DNA of 64,000 nt from NCBI RefSeq assembly GCF_022458985.1, contig NC_061771.1, positions 18,344,001 to 18,408,000 of the forward strand, in the 5' to 3' direction. The notes beneath the pieces were generated by a model. It saw only the letters and a program-made list of their open reading frames with translations, ran no database searches and was not told the DNA's origin. Position numbers and translations under genes: made by a program. Origin of the DNA: Mugil cephalus. Its lineage: Eukaryota; Chordata; Actinopteri; Mugiliformes; Mugilidae. Positions 21,820 through 49,215 of this stretch are shown in pieces (positions within the stretch are counted from its first letter, which is position 1; each line of letters opens with the position of its first letter).

Positions 21820-23440
21820 CTGGCTGATTAAAAAAAAAACAACCCTAATATTGATTTATTGCAGTGCTCTTCATCAAATGGAAAAAAAAGCTGTACCATA
21901 TTACTCTCTTGTGAAAGTACCTCTGAATGTCTCAGCACTTTAGCATTTCCTGTTGAGTTGACCCGAGTCACAGTGACGCGGCCGTTACTTGAGATTAACC
22001 GTGTCGCTCAGTGTGCAGGCTTCTGAAAGAAGTCCAACATGTTGGATGCAAATCCCTGTATGCCATTTTTGATGGAAAGTGGAGATTGGCTCATAAGGAA
22101 CATCCAGGCTGTCCAGGCCTGTTGTGTTTAAGGCTGTAACACAAAATACTGTTTTACTGTTTTCTGTTTGTATTGGATTAAAATCTGTGAACAAATTTAA
22201 CAGGACTCTGCTTGTGTTTGGTTCGACTCGCATCCATCAGATCGGATCTTGGCGCGTGGAGATGTTTCTGTAGCCAGTTTGTCAAAGATTTACATCACAA
22301 TCTAAACCTGCTCTGTCAGCGTATCCGTCTGCGGAGAGGCACTGTAAGAGTGGGCTGAAGGGAAAGCGACATATACTGGGAGGGAATATGGGATGAATGC
22401 ATATCACCTCTGCTGCACTGTGGACACACCCCTACAGAGACAGCACCATCCAGCGCCACACAGCTGCGTCAAGTCATCCAGCGGCAACAGGCACCGAACA
22501 GGAAGTGAGGCAGTTTATTGTGAAGGACATGGAAGGAGGGCACTAGTGAACAGACAAAATGAAGAAACAGATTTTATCTAATAATAATAAATGTTTGAAA
22601 TGTTACTTTGAACTGATTGAACTGATTGCAATTCATGCTTCAATTGACTTGAAAAAATAATCAGTTGAGCTGAGCTGATTCTTATCTGGAATATCTCTGT
22701 AAATACAACACCGACTTGTGTTGATTTCCAAAAAGCAAGTGATACAATTTCTAATGTGTTAAACCCACAGATGTCCCTATTTGAAACCTCTAACTCCCCA
22801 CCGGTCCCTTAGAACTGAAGAAGCTACTCGATGAGTGGCAAAGCGTCTTCTCAAAAAGTCCACTTGCCGTTTTTGTTTGTTTGTTTGTTTTTAAACGGTT
22901 TTGGATATACAGTGACCTGAATGACTGAGTGACATTTCTTCATGGTGATAATAACCTAAGTGGATTTGCTTTGACAGATCAAATCACCATGATAACCTGG
23001 CAAAGAAAGGTAGTAAAATTAGCAACGTTTAAATGCCGTTTGCTGCATATAAAATATGACGAAACACAAAACATTAAAAAAGAAAAACTAAACAAGATAA
23101 TACTATTCATGCACTGAAATTGGACCCCTGACTCTTAGTTTTTTCTATTTAAAAGTGCAGACCAAAAACTACACTAGTTGGCTTTAGTTTTTGGTTTAAA
23201 TTGTTCAAATAGACTCATGGTAACTTAAAAACCCAAATGCTCAAGTGGCTTGTTTTCCTCTCTTCACATTTTGTTTGTTTTTACGCAAATGCAATATAAA
23301 GGCAAACAGTCTTATCGTCCGCTGCGTTTTATCATTGAAACAAAAAATTTCGAAGACCGGATGTGTGAGTCTTGCGTTTGGCTTGACCGGAGGTTGGTGG
23401 GGAGTCTGCGCTCAGGTACAGCAGCGCATCACACTCACGG
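21820..23440. other. Intergenic region between msmo1 and cpe
   Basis: No gene recognised. There is a (GTTT)n run at 22874-22892 and otherwise AT-rich sequence. Confidence 0.5.
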
Positions 23441-23464
23441 AGGGAAGAGAGAGAGAGGGAGAGA

Positions 23465-23472
23465 TATTTATA
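23465..23472 (+). promoter_or_regulatory. TATA-like box of cpe
   Basis: TATTTATA about 86-93 bases upstream of the cpe ATG, in a GA-rich setting. A start site near 23495-23500 would give a 5' UTR of about 60 bases. Confidence 0.45.
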
Positions 23473-23557
23473 GCCTAGAGCGAGGCTGCAGTACAGAGAT
23501 AAGGCTTGGGACCAAGCCGCAGGCAGACAGGGCTTAGTGAATCGAGGACGCTTCAAA

Positions 23558-37881
<14,324 letters not shown>

Positions 37882-38940
37882 AGCGTTTGTCTCGATGATC
37901 GGACCGTCCGCACATCGATGTAATATAGTCGACATTCTGTGTGCCCGTCCACTCTAAAAAGAATATACCGTCTCTTTTTGGTTGTGTTCTCTCTCTCCGT
38001 CATTATTTTTAATCGATTAATTTGTTTAATAATGGTTTGCCTCACACTCCTGTAGATAGTTTGAGTATCCTGCACACGTGGCGAAAGACCGAGGAGGAAC
38101 TTGCAGGTAGTTTGCTGGCAGCGAGATTGGTGTTGATTTCCGTGGTATTGTGTTCTTTATCGTACACGTGATTGGTAACCATGGCACCCATCTATATAAC
38201 CAATGAATGACCGAGTAATTCTGTATGTAAAAGAGCTGTTCATGTCATTCATTACCACATAAGAATCCTTTCTGTTTCTGTTTTAAGTGTCTCTGTTTCT
38301 CCGGGCTTTAGTACAAATACACAAACAACCCCAGTGCACACAATAGCTCACGCCCTTTCGATTAACTGTAAACTCACTTCACCTCTTTCCTGTAATATAA
38401 AGTAAAACAATGCAACAGTTCTGAGATCATCAGGGACATTAAAAACACTGTAAAATCACTGTAAACATTATATTGTAAACAGGCTACACAGACAAGCTCA
38501 TTTCCCTGTACGTTATTGATGTTGAAATTTTTTTTTTTTAAACTGCAGCACAGCTTTGATTTTAGCACAAGATGAATGGTTATAATATATACTGTATTTA
38601 TGAAATAAGTATAGCAAGAAATGTGTGGTTTTTGTAACCAAAAAAAAAGAAGAAAAAGAAAATAAGGCCATAAAATAAATGTAGAAATATGTCCTCAGTT
38701 TACCCAAAGCCATTCCTTTGTATGAGCACTATACAGGAAATACTGTAATACATAAGGAACCGTGGCGGGAGGTGTTTTTCAAAGATAAATAACTGTAACA
38801 CTAATCTCCAAAGGACTGTATGGATGCAGTTTGCCCAGCTTGAGACAAGGGAAATGATTTGTTGAATGTATAGCTATAGAAACTGACTCAAAATGCAAAG
38901 AATGAACTGATGAATAAAAAATCCCCTCTTTATGTTGTCA
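37882..38940 (+). other. cpe: cpe 3' untranslated region
   Basis: About 1.06 kb from the stop to AATAAA at 38913-38918. AT-rich with A runs around 38640. No other feature. Confidence 0.6.
38913..38918 (+). terminator. Probable cpe polyadenylation signal AATAAA
   Basis: Canonical hexamer followed within 30 bases by a T/G-rich stretch (TTTATGTTGTC). Confidence 0.7.
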
Positions 38941-41059
38941 ACCTGCCGTCTTGTTCCTTTTTGCTCATCTATGTGAATGCTGTCACTCTAAATGGTGTGT
39001 TTTCCTTGTTAATGTGACTGGTTGAAGCGCAATCATGACGACGAGGCCTCATTACGCTGGTGCTCACTGTATGTTATATACTGTATATTCTTTAAAAAAG
39101 AAAAAAAAGAAAAAAGACAACTGCTCCCCAGTTTCATCTCCCACTGAGGGCAACTGTCGCCATGATGTCTACAGCTGCCCATGAAATCAGTAAATTAATA
39201 GCGGCCTAACCAGATGTCATCACATTGCATTGTAAGTTGATTTTTTTGATGTTCAGCCCAGTAGTATCAATATCAACAGTAACCACAAGGTAACCACCAC
39301 AAATGGATGGCTTCCATTTATTAGGCAACTACTTCAGCATTAATGAAAATTAAATTGACTTGTGAGCAGTGACACTGAGGTCTATGATGTGCAATAAAAC
39401 ATTTGTAGTTCAACCACACTACTTACTATAGCCTACAATATTTGCAGCTTATAACTCACTCCCTTAATTGCTTTACCCACCTATATTGACTCTCTTTTAA
39501 AGCAGCTCCTCCTCACTAGTTTTCTCTCCACGGAAAGCACGACCAGTGTTTCCTGAGTGTTTCCTGACTCCATGTGTTTTGTGGGGACATCTTTGTGACT
39601 AGCTAACCCAGGTGAGCTGTAAACAACAGGTGACGTATCCTATGACGAAAGCACGTCAATGCAAACCCATCCGGAATTAAGTTAGATATTGACAAACGAG
39701 CAAGCGAACAAACAAACAAACAAAACAAAAACAACTTTTATATACGTCTACCTGTGCCAGTAGTAGCTACTCCTCAGAATAATTAATGGTGAATGAACTA
39801 TGTTCAGGGGTAATGAGGACTAAATGTCTACAACAGTGACCGTCACTGACACGACGCAGTTGAATGTGGTATAAAAGAAATAATAATAATAAAAAAAGGT
39901 GTAAGTTAACATACACTCTCAAATAGTTTACTAACTGGCTAGCTGATTAAAATCGCGGCTCTAAAATTAAAGACTTTCCCCGACTCTGTTTTATCAGACA
40001 AATGTTTATTCTGACTCTGACCGCTAGGGGGCAAAATAAAAAAAAATCACCAAAACAAACCAACCCCTCAGGTTTGTTATGGGTAACGTTAGCACATGGT
40101 TGTCAACTTAGACATCGCTCAGATGAAAAGCAGATTGAAGTTCTGTGCAGCGGAGTGTAAGTCTAACGTCATCTCTTCTTTTATCTCTGGGTTGAACCTC
40201 CCACTGAGATAAGTAATAATTACCGGCCTAAACCTTTATTCTAGCCACAGCATCACAACAAATTGCATGACTAGGAACTATTAACTGCTAACAACATTAG
40301 CCTACTTTGAGACAGTTTTGTATTTCAGAGTACATGTCCTGCAGAAGTCTGACTTTCTCACACACACACACACACACATATATATATGACAATGTCCAAG
40401 TCAGACTTCCAAGTCACATTTTGGTGAAAGTGGTATTATAGGTTTGTGGTTAGTTAAAAAATAACAATGTGAAAGGTATACATCCCTGTCCGTAATATTA
40501 ATCAACATGCATGATCTTGTGGCTTTGTGGTTTCTTTGTGTTTCTTGGCTGTGGGAGTTTAAAATATTTGCAGCCACCATTTTTAGCTATTTAGACTACA
40601 ACTACAGGACACACATTGTATTAGGTCAGTGTGAGGTTCACTGTCCTGAGTTAAATATAAAGTCAAGCTAATTGACTGTTGTCCCCATGCTATAATTACA
40701 CTTCTTCACTGTGGATATCTTCCAGGTGACTCTCCTAAAGGGACCGGGATCAAGGTAAATTATATATCCTTGTAGATTTTCATTCCTTTTTTTACTTTTA
40801 TTCATAGAACGTGAAGCTGAGGACATTTTGTGACGTGTGGACTGTTTATTTCATTCCGCAGGCAGCATTACACCTGTGGCACATTGGATTAAATGCGTAA
40901 ACAGGATGCACGTTCTGAGTACGTTCTGAGTTGAGCTGAGTTCAATAGCACAAACTTTTCTTGCTTGTTTTGCTCAGAAAGAACTTTACATAATCCTTAC
41001 CATATGCTATATAAGTAGAACAACATGAACTCTTTCCATGAATGCACAAAACGCATAGC

Positions 41060-41973
41060 CTGGCTGAAAAACAGGTCACACTCTCTAATATTTTGTTGGA
41101 CCGCCTTTCCCTTGAGGAATTGTTCCGATAAGAAGCTTCTGTAACAATTTATTTATTTCCCTCCAGTGTTGAATTAATTTTTTTACTAAAATCTTGTATT
41201 GATGATGGGAGAGTCTGACCACTGTGCAAAGTCTTCTTCAGCACATCCCAAAGATACTCAATGGGGTTCAGGTCTGGACTCTGTGGTGGCCTATCCATGT
41301 TTGAGCCCCATGAATCCTGGCATTGTCATCCTGGCCCATGATATCAGGGTAGAAAAACTCTGTTGATATAATAACCTGGTCATTGAACCTAGACCTGAGC
41401 AACCACAGCAACCCCAGATCATAGCACTGCCCCCACAGGCTTGAACAGTAGACACTAGGGTAATTGAAGCCTTTTTTTATTGGTTAGCCTCACTGATTAG
41501 TGGTTTTCTTACATTGTACATGTAGAAATGCTCTTACTTTCACTATTAAATGTAGCCCGGAGTTCTGCTGTTGTTTTTCTTCGATTTGATTTCACCAAAC
41601 ATTTCGATCACCATCAATTGATGGGATTATTTCTGACCACGTTTCTTCCCTGAAAACAATGGTTCCTCACTATCTTTCCCGTTTTTAATAAAGTGCTGGA
41701 CAGTTCTTAACCCAACTGCTTCAGTCTCCTCAGATGTTTTCTCTTCTTGATGCATGCCAATGATTTGACCCTTCTCAAACAGGCCAACATCTTTTCCACG
41801 ACCACAGGATGTGTCTGTCAACATGGTTGTTTAAGAAATGAGAAGCTACTCATTGCATCAAATAACTTGTTGCTAGCTGAAAGATAATCGCCCATGCAGT
41901 AATTATCCAATATTCCAATAGGAGGTTCATTTTTTCCAATAGGAGGCTTGAATTTTTTGGACAGGCAGTGTAT
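41060..41973 (-). pseudogene. Tc1/mariner-like transposase pseudogene
   Basis: Read on the minus strand, 41627-41824 codes GLFEKGQIIGMHQEEKTSEE and VGLRTVQHFIKNGKDSEEPL, the N-terminal helix-turn-helix region of Tc1-type transposases. Further along, in shifted frames, come GSAMIWGCCGCSGL, QDDNARIHGAQT (the second catalytic Asp region) and the final KGGPTKY-like end (GGTCCAACAAAATATTAG at about 41090). There are frameshifts, and the middle of the protein is deleted. One end near 41930-41973 (CTGCCTGTCCAAAAAATTCA on the minus strand) looks like a terminal repeat; its partner is not evident. Not functional. Confidence 0.8.
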
Positions 41974-43910
41974 GACTTCCTCACAAACAATATAACTGCC
42001 TTGTTCACCGTGTTTTACCAAGTCTATATGAATGAGAGCCCACTGCGGTATTCACAGCCTCGTAAGTGGAAATCCTCACTATGCTCTGAGTTTTATACAC
42101 AACCTCTGATATAGTAACGACGACCTGACTTTTTCCATTTGCAAGCAGCTCATGCAAAAGTAGGAAAAGAGCAGGTGTAAATGATAAAACGTATTATGGT
42201 TGAATTCCATTTAGATGTGTTAGTTTCATTTGTCTGGTACATGCTGCTTCACTCTCACACTGTCACACACTGTTGGATTTCTGAAAAGAACAGAGCCATC
42301 GTTAACCTTATTAGTAACACGTGTGTCCGCACCTGTGTCTACTCGTCTACTATGACTAATGTTTGTTGTGAAAAAGGGCCTCTCAAGTGCGAGTTGCCGT
42401 TTACTTTCCAACTCTAATATGTTACGGTTCATAAAGAATAAAGGACGTTGAATGTCCAGCGCGTAAGGAAAGATCCTTGACTTTAGTTTTGAAGTTGAAA
42501 CCCGACTCTTCACTTCCACATACTGTGCAATTACACTGACTTGCCAAAACATTAATTGCACTAGTGAAAGGAAATGTATTCTAATATATAAGTCCTGCAC
42601 TAAATTTTAATTTTATAACTGTTGCAACTTTCAGCTTAGGTTGAAACAGTGTAAGATCATTTTAGAGGATGTAGTGTGTGGCGCTGTGGATTGAAGCAGA
42701 CACTTAAGTGCTTCTGTTATTTAGCCCAGCCCACTGACTAAAATGGGGTTGTCAAAATAATAGAAATGTGTTGTTACAACGCATTATAGCTCAGAGGTAC
42801 TACAAACCACAGCCTCCATCATGAAAACACAGTAGAATCAACAGCTCTCTCAGTTATTTTAAACAAATGCTGAACACTGTAAACTCCATGAAGCTAAGAT
42901 TTACTGTAGGGCTGCCTTAAGTAGGAATGTGTTGCTCCCTTAAGTTTTCACCACCCAGCACACGCACGCACACACACACACACACACAGACACTGAGCAA
43001 CGGTGGCACTTTTGGCCCAACTATGCGGTTGAATCAGCTGTTTTAGCATTAGATGCTAACTCGGCAGATCAATGGCAACCTCGGTCTATTAGTCATACCG
43101 GCCCTATTAGCATCTGCTATTAGCATCTTCGCATCAATACGATTGATCAAGCTGCTCTGGCCCCAGGACGCGGTGAGACACCGAGGAGACCTACCTGAGA
43201 GGGAACAGATCATTAATCCAATCAGACGGTCAACATTGGTCAGGTTTCAGACAATAGGTGTTGTTTTACTAATCAACTCAAAATATTCTGCGAAATTGTG
43301 AAAGAGTGTCGACATTAGTGCTGAAACAAGTGCGTTGTTTAATACATGATGGAAAGAAAATTAATAAGCTAGTGTTTTTATAATCAGTGAAAGTAATTTT
43401 CGAGGAAAAACTTTACCGGGTTGAGTTTTAACATAATTTACTGTCTAAGCAGTAGCCATGTGCATTTGCATTTAAATCTATGAAGTATTTTTCTTGTGAT
43501 TGTCCACGAAGGTAGCTATTTTGTAGCTTCACACTTATGGTGGCACGTGTGTCCAGTGCGACAGAAATCCATCTTTGTCATTACGGCTTTAATCCTGCAG
43601 ATGACAGTATCGTGCTGATGACCTGACAATCACTGAGAGGATTTTGTCACTGAAGGGAATTTTTTCGGTGTATTCTACCGAGGTCTCCTCCACCACCTTC
43701 GATAAGAATCCACTGTCGCGGCCGCGAAGCTCTTTCATTCTTTCATCATAGGAAGTGGTTCTTGTTAGTCGTGGAGTTTATGGACTCTGTGAATGTTCCT
43801 CATTAAAAGAGTGGTTTACCCCCCCACCCCCGCCCCCACAGAGCCCACCGACTCTCAGAAGTTCAAAGCGACTGAATAAACCTCATCTGAAGGGAAAACA
43901 GCGCTCGTGC

Positions 43911-43928
43911 AAAAAAAAAAAAAAAAAA
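43911..43928 (+). repeat. Poly-A run
   Basis: About 18 A residues following GCGCTCGTGC; possible tail of an old retroposition, but the upstream sequence was not recognised. Confidence 0.6.
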
Positions 43929-44729
43929 GTGTGTATGATCTTTTTCATCTGATGTCTAGGATAAAGTGCACTGAGTGGAGTCACGGACAGTGAGATCATT
44001 AGGTAACATTAACACACAAAACATCCCCTCCTCTGTTCTGTGAGTTTCTATTTCATTTCAGATAAGAATTAAGCGAGGCCAAGGACCAGTCAGGCAACCG
44101 GCCAACAAACACAGAGAAGGCACCACGAAAACACAAATCATCAAAGGATAAAGTTGGCGGTAATTTATGTATATATTTTTAGCAGATGCTAAGTCTGTGT
44201 GTGTGTTTACTTTCCCAACATAGCATCTTCAGTGTTCGTAGCTGATATAATTTGGCTCTTTTCACCTCAAATACAACAACACAGGCCGTGTCTATTCATT
44301 AGCTGGTTCCAGGCAAACCGACTCACTCAAGACGCTTTGCAAAATATAGCGCTGTGGTCAGTCTTGTTTGACTGAAACCACATCAACTCTTCTACTAATC
44401 GAGTTAAAAAAAATCTGCGTGTTATATCTGTGTAATTTGCCACAGTGCTGTGAGCCATCTGGTAGCGTCATTAGCCTAAATTAATTATGAATTAATCTTA
44501 CTCCAGTGACTTTCAATTCTGATTCATGCAAAATAGAAGAAGTGCGATATATAAAAGTGCCAGTTATTGGAAACACGCGGCTCTGGAGATGAACTTCTTT
44601 GTCATGTGCCGTGTGACGACCTAAGAGTTTGTAAATCCTTTTGCTCGACCCACCCACAGGGTTCAGGCTTACGAGCACAAGTCTTTCTCTTTGTACGTGC
44701 ATGTTCGACAGCTCTTTGTGTTTTTTACA

Positions 44730-44855
44730 GGTGCTGCAGGTTGAAAGGCATAAAGCGGCACCCCTGACGAAGAATCTGCTAAACGTGAATGTGTCAGTGC
44801 GCGAGTCTGTCAGTGATTTCCAGGAAGCGCTGTGCGACATGTGCAAAGAAAACAA
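44730..44855 (+). repeat. Unidentified dispersed repeat, copy F1
   Basis: Shares GGTGCTGCAGGTTGAAAGGC, AAGAATCTGCTAAACGTGAA and GAGTCTGTCAGTGATTTC with the block at 48568-48690. Family unknown. A short open frame spans it but is repeat-derived. Confidence 0.55.
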
Positions 44856-45109
44856 ATTATGAACTGAAGAAAGACACCGGTTTTAACAATGCACCTGAGT
44901 TGCTTGTGGCGGCCGAAATGTCTTTCTGCAGGAATGAATTCGAGTCGCACGCACGCACGCACGCACTCATAGATAGAGGAGGTCTTTGCTGCTTATTTCT
45001 GAAAGGAAGCATATCTGCAGGGTGCAGAGGCCAAGGCACACACTCACACAACGTTGAGTTTCCATCCTTTCAGAGGACATTACACGGACTTACGCTAAGT
45101 TCTTGGAGA

Positions 45110-45295
45110 CTTACCTTCACTGCTGCTGAACTTAACCTCGCCCTAACCTTAAACCAAACCTTCACCCTAAAAATGTTATGATTTACGTTACAGAGACTCG
45201 CTGTCTGTCCCCAAGAGTGACTGTGTGAACACACGTAGGTCCCCACAACGTGAGTAATACAACTGTACACACACACACACACACACACACAAACT
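45110..45295. repeat. C/A-rich dispersed repeat, second copy
   Basis: Blocks AACCTCGCCCTAACCTTAAA, AACCAAACCTTCACCCTAAA and GTAGGTCCCCACAACGTGAG, ending in (AC)n at 45271-45291. Same type as 30060-30470. Confidence 0.45.
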
Positions 45296-46998
45296 CAAGT
45301 TCCTGAAGAAGTGCTAAGTCAGCGAGGCGCTACTGTTTACATTTACGCACACACTTTCAGCATCTTTGGCTTTCAGAGTAGTGAGGTGGTGCGAACAGGA
45401 GGATTCATTCTGTGAGGGAGTTGCTGCTGCTCACTCAGTGCACTTCTTTGTCGCCCTCCAGTTCATTAAATCCAACTCAGCACTCCAACGCATCGGCCTT
45501 TTATCCAAATGTCATCCTCCTCTTTACATTTTTTTGTGTTTAGTCTTTAAAAAACCTGCAGCGCTGGTGAGTTTAGTTGAACCGTGTCCCAGCGAAGCCT
45601 CACTTCGCAGTGCATCGAAGAAGTTTATTGACTTTCGTTTTCCCTCTTGTACGTCTTCTGTTAGAGGTGGGCAGTCTGATGAAATGTTCCGATAAAAGGG
45701 CAACTTTTTGTGACCATTAAGTTGTCATTTTTGTAGAGAAATTGCTGCTATTTCAAGCTGCCCTTCACAAATTGCCTACTTAATAAGAGTGCGGACAAGT
45801 GCAGGTATAATCGTATATGCACAGGCTTATTACACATAATACATCAGTGATGTAAAACGACAAGAAGTTTGAAAGCAGTATAGTGTATGCTCACTGTGCA
45901 GGCGAATGACCTAAGCCTCAGTGAGCACAAGCACTTTACAGAGAGGCGTGTATATTTTAATAATATATACTTGACACCGGGTCACCGTCTCACCTTTTCC
46001 ACTATTCCTCGCTATGTTTTTCCATCTGTGCCTCCTTGCAGCTGCAGCGAGAGTTTCACACCAACATGCATCCTGCTTTCATTCTTCTTCTCCCCCGTCG
46101 GCAAATTCTGGTGGCGCAGAGACAAAAGTGGCCCGTGTCATCTTTCCCTGGACCGCCGCGCACCAGCGCGCGCACAGGCCCCACGCACAGGCCGCACGCA
46201 CGAAACGCACGCACGAAACGCGCGAGAGGGGCAGCGGAGAAGAGATCAAGGTGCAGAATGTGAGCCATTAGAGACGCAGAAAAGAGGAAATAAGAACAGG
46301 GGAGAGAAAGAATGGCACGCACAGCTTGGCATTTAAACAGAGGATTTCCTCCTTGTACCTCGTCTTCCCTCCGCTCTCTCTGTTTACATAAGTGGAGGCT
46401 ACTTCACTTAGCTTGTGTGTCTTGTATGTTTTGGGCATATGTATGGTCTCTCAAGTAACTCATTTATATCAAAGCTTAACTTAAAAGTTAAATTCCCAAG
46501 TTTCACTTTGGCTCTTCTTGTGCTGACTGCAGGTGTTATTCAGCGACTGCCTTTTTTAAAAAAAAAAAAAAAGGTCAATATTCCCCTGAAGTTGGCTCCA
46601 ATTATAACTATCCTTCTTCCCTCCTAAAGGTGAGATCAGATTTAAGCAGGGAAAGTGATGCAAAAATGAAACTGCATTGACATTCTTTGAAGCCACTGAA
46701 CAATATCTAAGCATTATCATCCTCTGCTGTGCTCCGTTGTGGTGTCAGCAGACTGTCTTCCTGTGGCATTTTAGCCAAAAAGGTGATGGATGTCTCTGGC
46801 CACCTCTTTGCTCCCTCTGGAGGAATTTGATAAAAACACTTAAGACGCTATCACAGTCAGCAGGCCTCAGAGAAGACATAATATTTTTTTTTAACCTCAG
46901 GTATTCTTATCCTTTTAGCTTTGTCTTCGTTTTGCCTCCCCTGACTCCCCCGACTTTCTTTCCTGCAGAGGCATGTGAAGTGACTATTGTAGGTGCCA

Positions 46999-47489
46999 TT
47001 CGGGCATAACATTATGACCACCTATCTTATACTGTGTAGATCTCCCTTGTGCCTCCAAAACAGTTGTGACTCATGGACGTGAATGGACGTGGACCTTCTG
47101 AGGGTGTCCTGTGGTGTCTGGCAACAGGATGTTTTTAGTCAGGGGTCTTTGGGTCCGATTGGTTGAGGGGAGGGGCCTCTGTGGATCATCCCACAAATAC
47201 TTGATCAGTTTGGGTTCTAGTGAATTTGGAGGCCAGGTCATTGTTTTTCATGTTTTTTTGTTTTGTTTTTAGTTTCTCCTAAACTGTTCTTGTGTGTGTG
47301 TGTCCGTTCCAGGCTGCTATGGGGCGGGGGCGCCTGGTCTAGGCGGGCGGTACATGTCTACAGTAAGTCACATGCACACGGGTGAACACCAGGTCAAAGT
47401 TTCCCAGCAGAAGATTGAATTGTCACAAGATGGTCACTGCTGTTTAGTTCTTCTGTCAGTGGTCATAATGTTGTGGCTTCCCGGTGTGG
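46999..47489 (-). mobile_element. Tc1/mariner-like remnant, copy A2
   Basis: Starts GGGCATAACATTATGACCAC and ends CAGTGGTCATAATGTTGTGG, an inverted-repeat pair. Shares TCTCCCTTGTGCCTCCAAAA and GAGGGTGTCCTGTGGTGTCT with A1 and A3. On the minus strand around 47165-47245 it still codes a decayed WPPNS...KLIKYLWDD segment, matching the WPPNSPDLNPIEHLWD region of Tc1-type transposases. Confidence 0.75.
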
Positions 47490-47774
47490 TCCAGTGGTGT
47501 TTCAGGCCTCAGATATTTGTCTAGTAAAATTGTATTTGACAACCATGTTATGACCACAAGTATTAATGTTACACAGGCTCGGTTTTATTCTGCTATGCAA
47601 GAACTTAAAATAAAGCAACGTTTCTTCTGTAAGTTCTTAAACACTGAGTCAGGCGGTAATACGACACAGAGCTAAACACACTGGAGGTCAGAGTCAAGGG
47701 CCAAGCATTCTTTAAAGGAGCCCCATGTCATGTTTAAAGTGTTTCAAGGAAAGTTGTGAGTGTTCAGAAAAATA

Positions 47775-48022
47775 GGATCCGCCACAAGATTAAAACCACT
47801 GGCAGCTGGGAAACCTTTCAGCCTGGACGTTAATTTGTCACTCATCTAAACATTGTTGCTGACCAGGCACCTCACAACAGCACCCACAAGACAGGCTCCC
47901 AGGACTAACATCCTGATGCCGAACACCACAGGACACCCTCAGAAGGCCCTTTTTGGAGACACAAGGGAGACCTACACAATATCAGGCAAGTGGTTTTAAT
48001 GTTGTGGCTGATTAGTGTATAT
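47775..48022 (+). mobile_element. Tc1/mariner-like remnant, copy A3 (inverted)
   Basis: Inverted relative to A1 and A2: begins CCACAAGATTAAAACCACTG, holds CACAGGACACCCTCAGAAGG and ACACAAGGGAGACCTACACA, and ends TTTTAATGTTGTGGCTGATTAGTG. Only about 250 bp, so it lost more of the interior. Confidence 0.75.
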
Positions 48023-48567
48023 CTGAATCTGAATCTGAAAGTCCAAATCATGTCAGGTCTTTACGAAGAAGATGTTTTCAAGTCTTTTCTTGGTGCCGAC
48101 CTTTAAAATGATGTTGTCCAGCTCAAAGCATTGTTCTTAGAAGTTAGAAGTGTTTCAGTGGCCACTGCTTTGCTACACTTATTATCACTGTGGTATAAAA
48201 ACTTCACACTTGAACGTCTGCAAGTCAAATCGTGTTAGACCTTCCAGGGTTTCGAGAAAATCAAATATCTGAGCTGTAAAGTTCAAATAAATATTTCACC
48301 GAAAAGCGAAGGCGTTTTCTCATCCTCTCACCTTTTTGCCTCCGACCAAATCCAAAGCGTGGTCAGGCTCTGTGCTGCACCTGTAACCACAGCCAGCAGT
48401 GATGTTACAGTGAAGATCACACCACTGGAGGTCAGCAAAAATTCATGCAATTCAATTCAAGTCGTTCTTATAGATGTAGGCAGATTCATGTCATTTTATT
48501 TTATTTTTTTTAACCACTTGTTGATATGGGAACGTTAAACGCAACCTGAACATACTAACAGTCCTTC

Positions 48568-48690
48568 TTTTTGGTGCTGTGGGTTGAAAGCACAAAACAA
48601 CTCTCCCAGTGAGGAATCTGCTAGATGTGAATATGTGAGGGTATATGAGTCTGTCAGTGATTTTCACAGATGGAGCAGGCTGTGTGTGTG
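48568..48690 (+). repeat. Unidentified dispersed repeat, copy F2
   Basis: GGTGCTGTGGGTTGAAAGCA, GAGGAATCTGCTAGATGTGA and GAGTCTGTCAGTGATTTTCA correspond to copy F1 at 44730. The similarity is lost soon after. Confidence 0.55.
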
Positions 48691-49039
48691 TTTTTATTCA
48701 CCTGGAGCACCATCATTGATTAAATCTCCATTATCTCCCGATAGAGACATCTACCTCCTCGGCTGCTAAATGCTCAACCACCGCCGCTGTGTCAGGTGGG
48801 TTTGCTGGTTTATTAGACTGTTTATTCCGAAATCTGATACTGACTTTGGCCGTAAGACGACGGTCACGCTGCAAAGCCAAAACTGTTAAATAAAAGATGC
48901 TAAAACAATTTATAGAACTGAGTAGAACTGCAGTGATGGCTGGGTTTGACATTACTTTACATAATGTAAAGCCCAGATTTTGGACGCCAAAGCTTAAAAG
49001 CTATAGCAAACACATTCAGATAAAAGTACAAAAAAGATG

Positions 49040-49215
49040 TGGCATCTTTTGTGAATTTCGCAGTGGACGGGATTTGCTTGCATGGATTCATGGTTCGATC
49101 ACAGACCTTGGACGTTGTCCTTGAGTAGGACACTAAACCAGAAGTTGCCCCTGATGACCGGCGGGCACATTACATAGCAACTCCACTAAGATAGACAGTT
49201 GCTATCTAAGTGCAA
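49040..49215 (+). repeat. SINE fragment with box B
   Basis: Contains ATGGTTCGATCACAGACC (box B-like) and GTTGTCCTTGAGTAGGACACTAAACC, the body motif of the tRNA-derived SINE also seen at 35608. The box A head is poorly preserved. Confidence 0.5.

Noticed and set aside
45887-46336. 149-codon frame with Arg/Ala/His-rich end
   Set aside because: Driven by CGCACG-type simple sequence near 46170-46230; no splice or family support.
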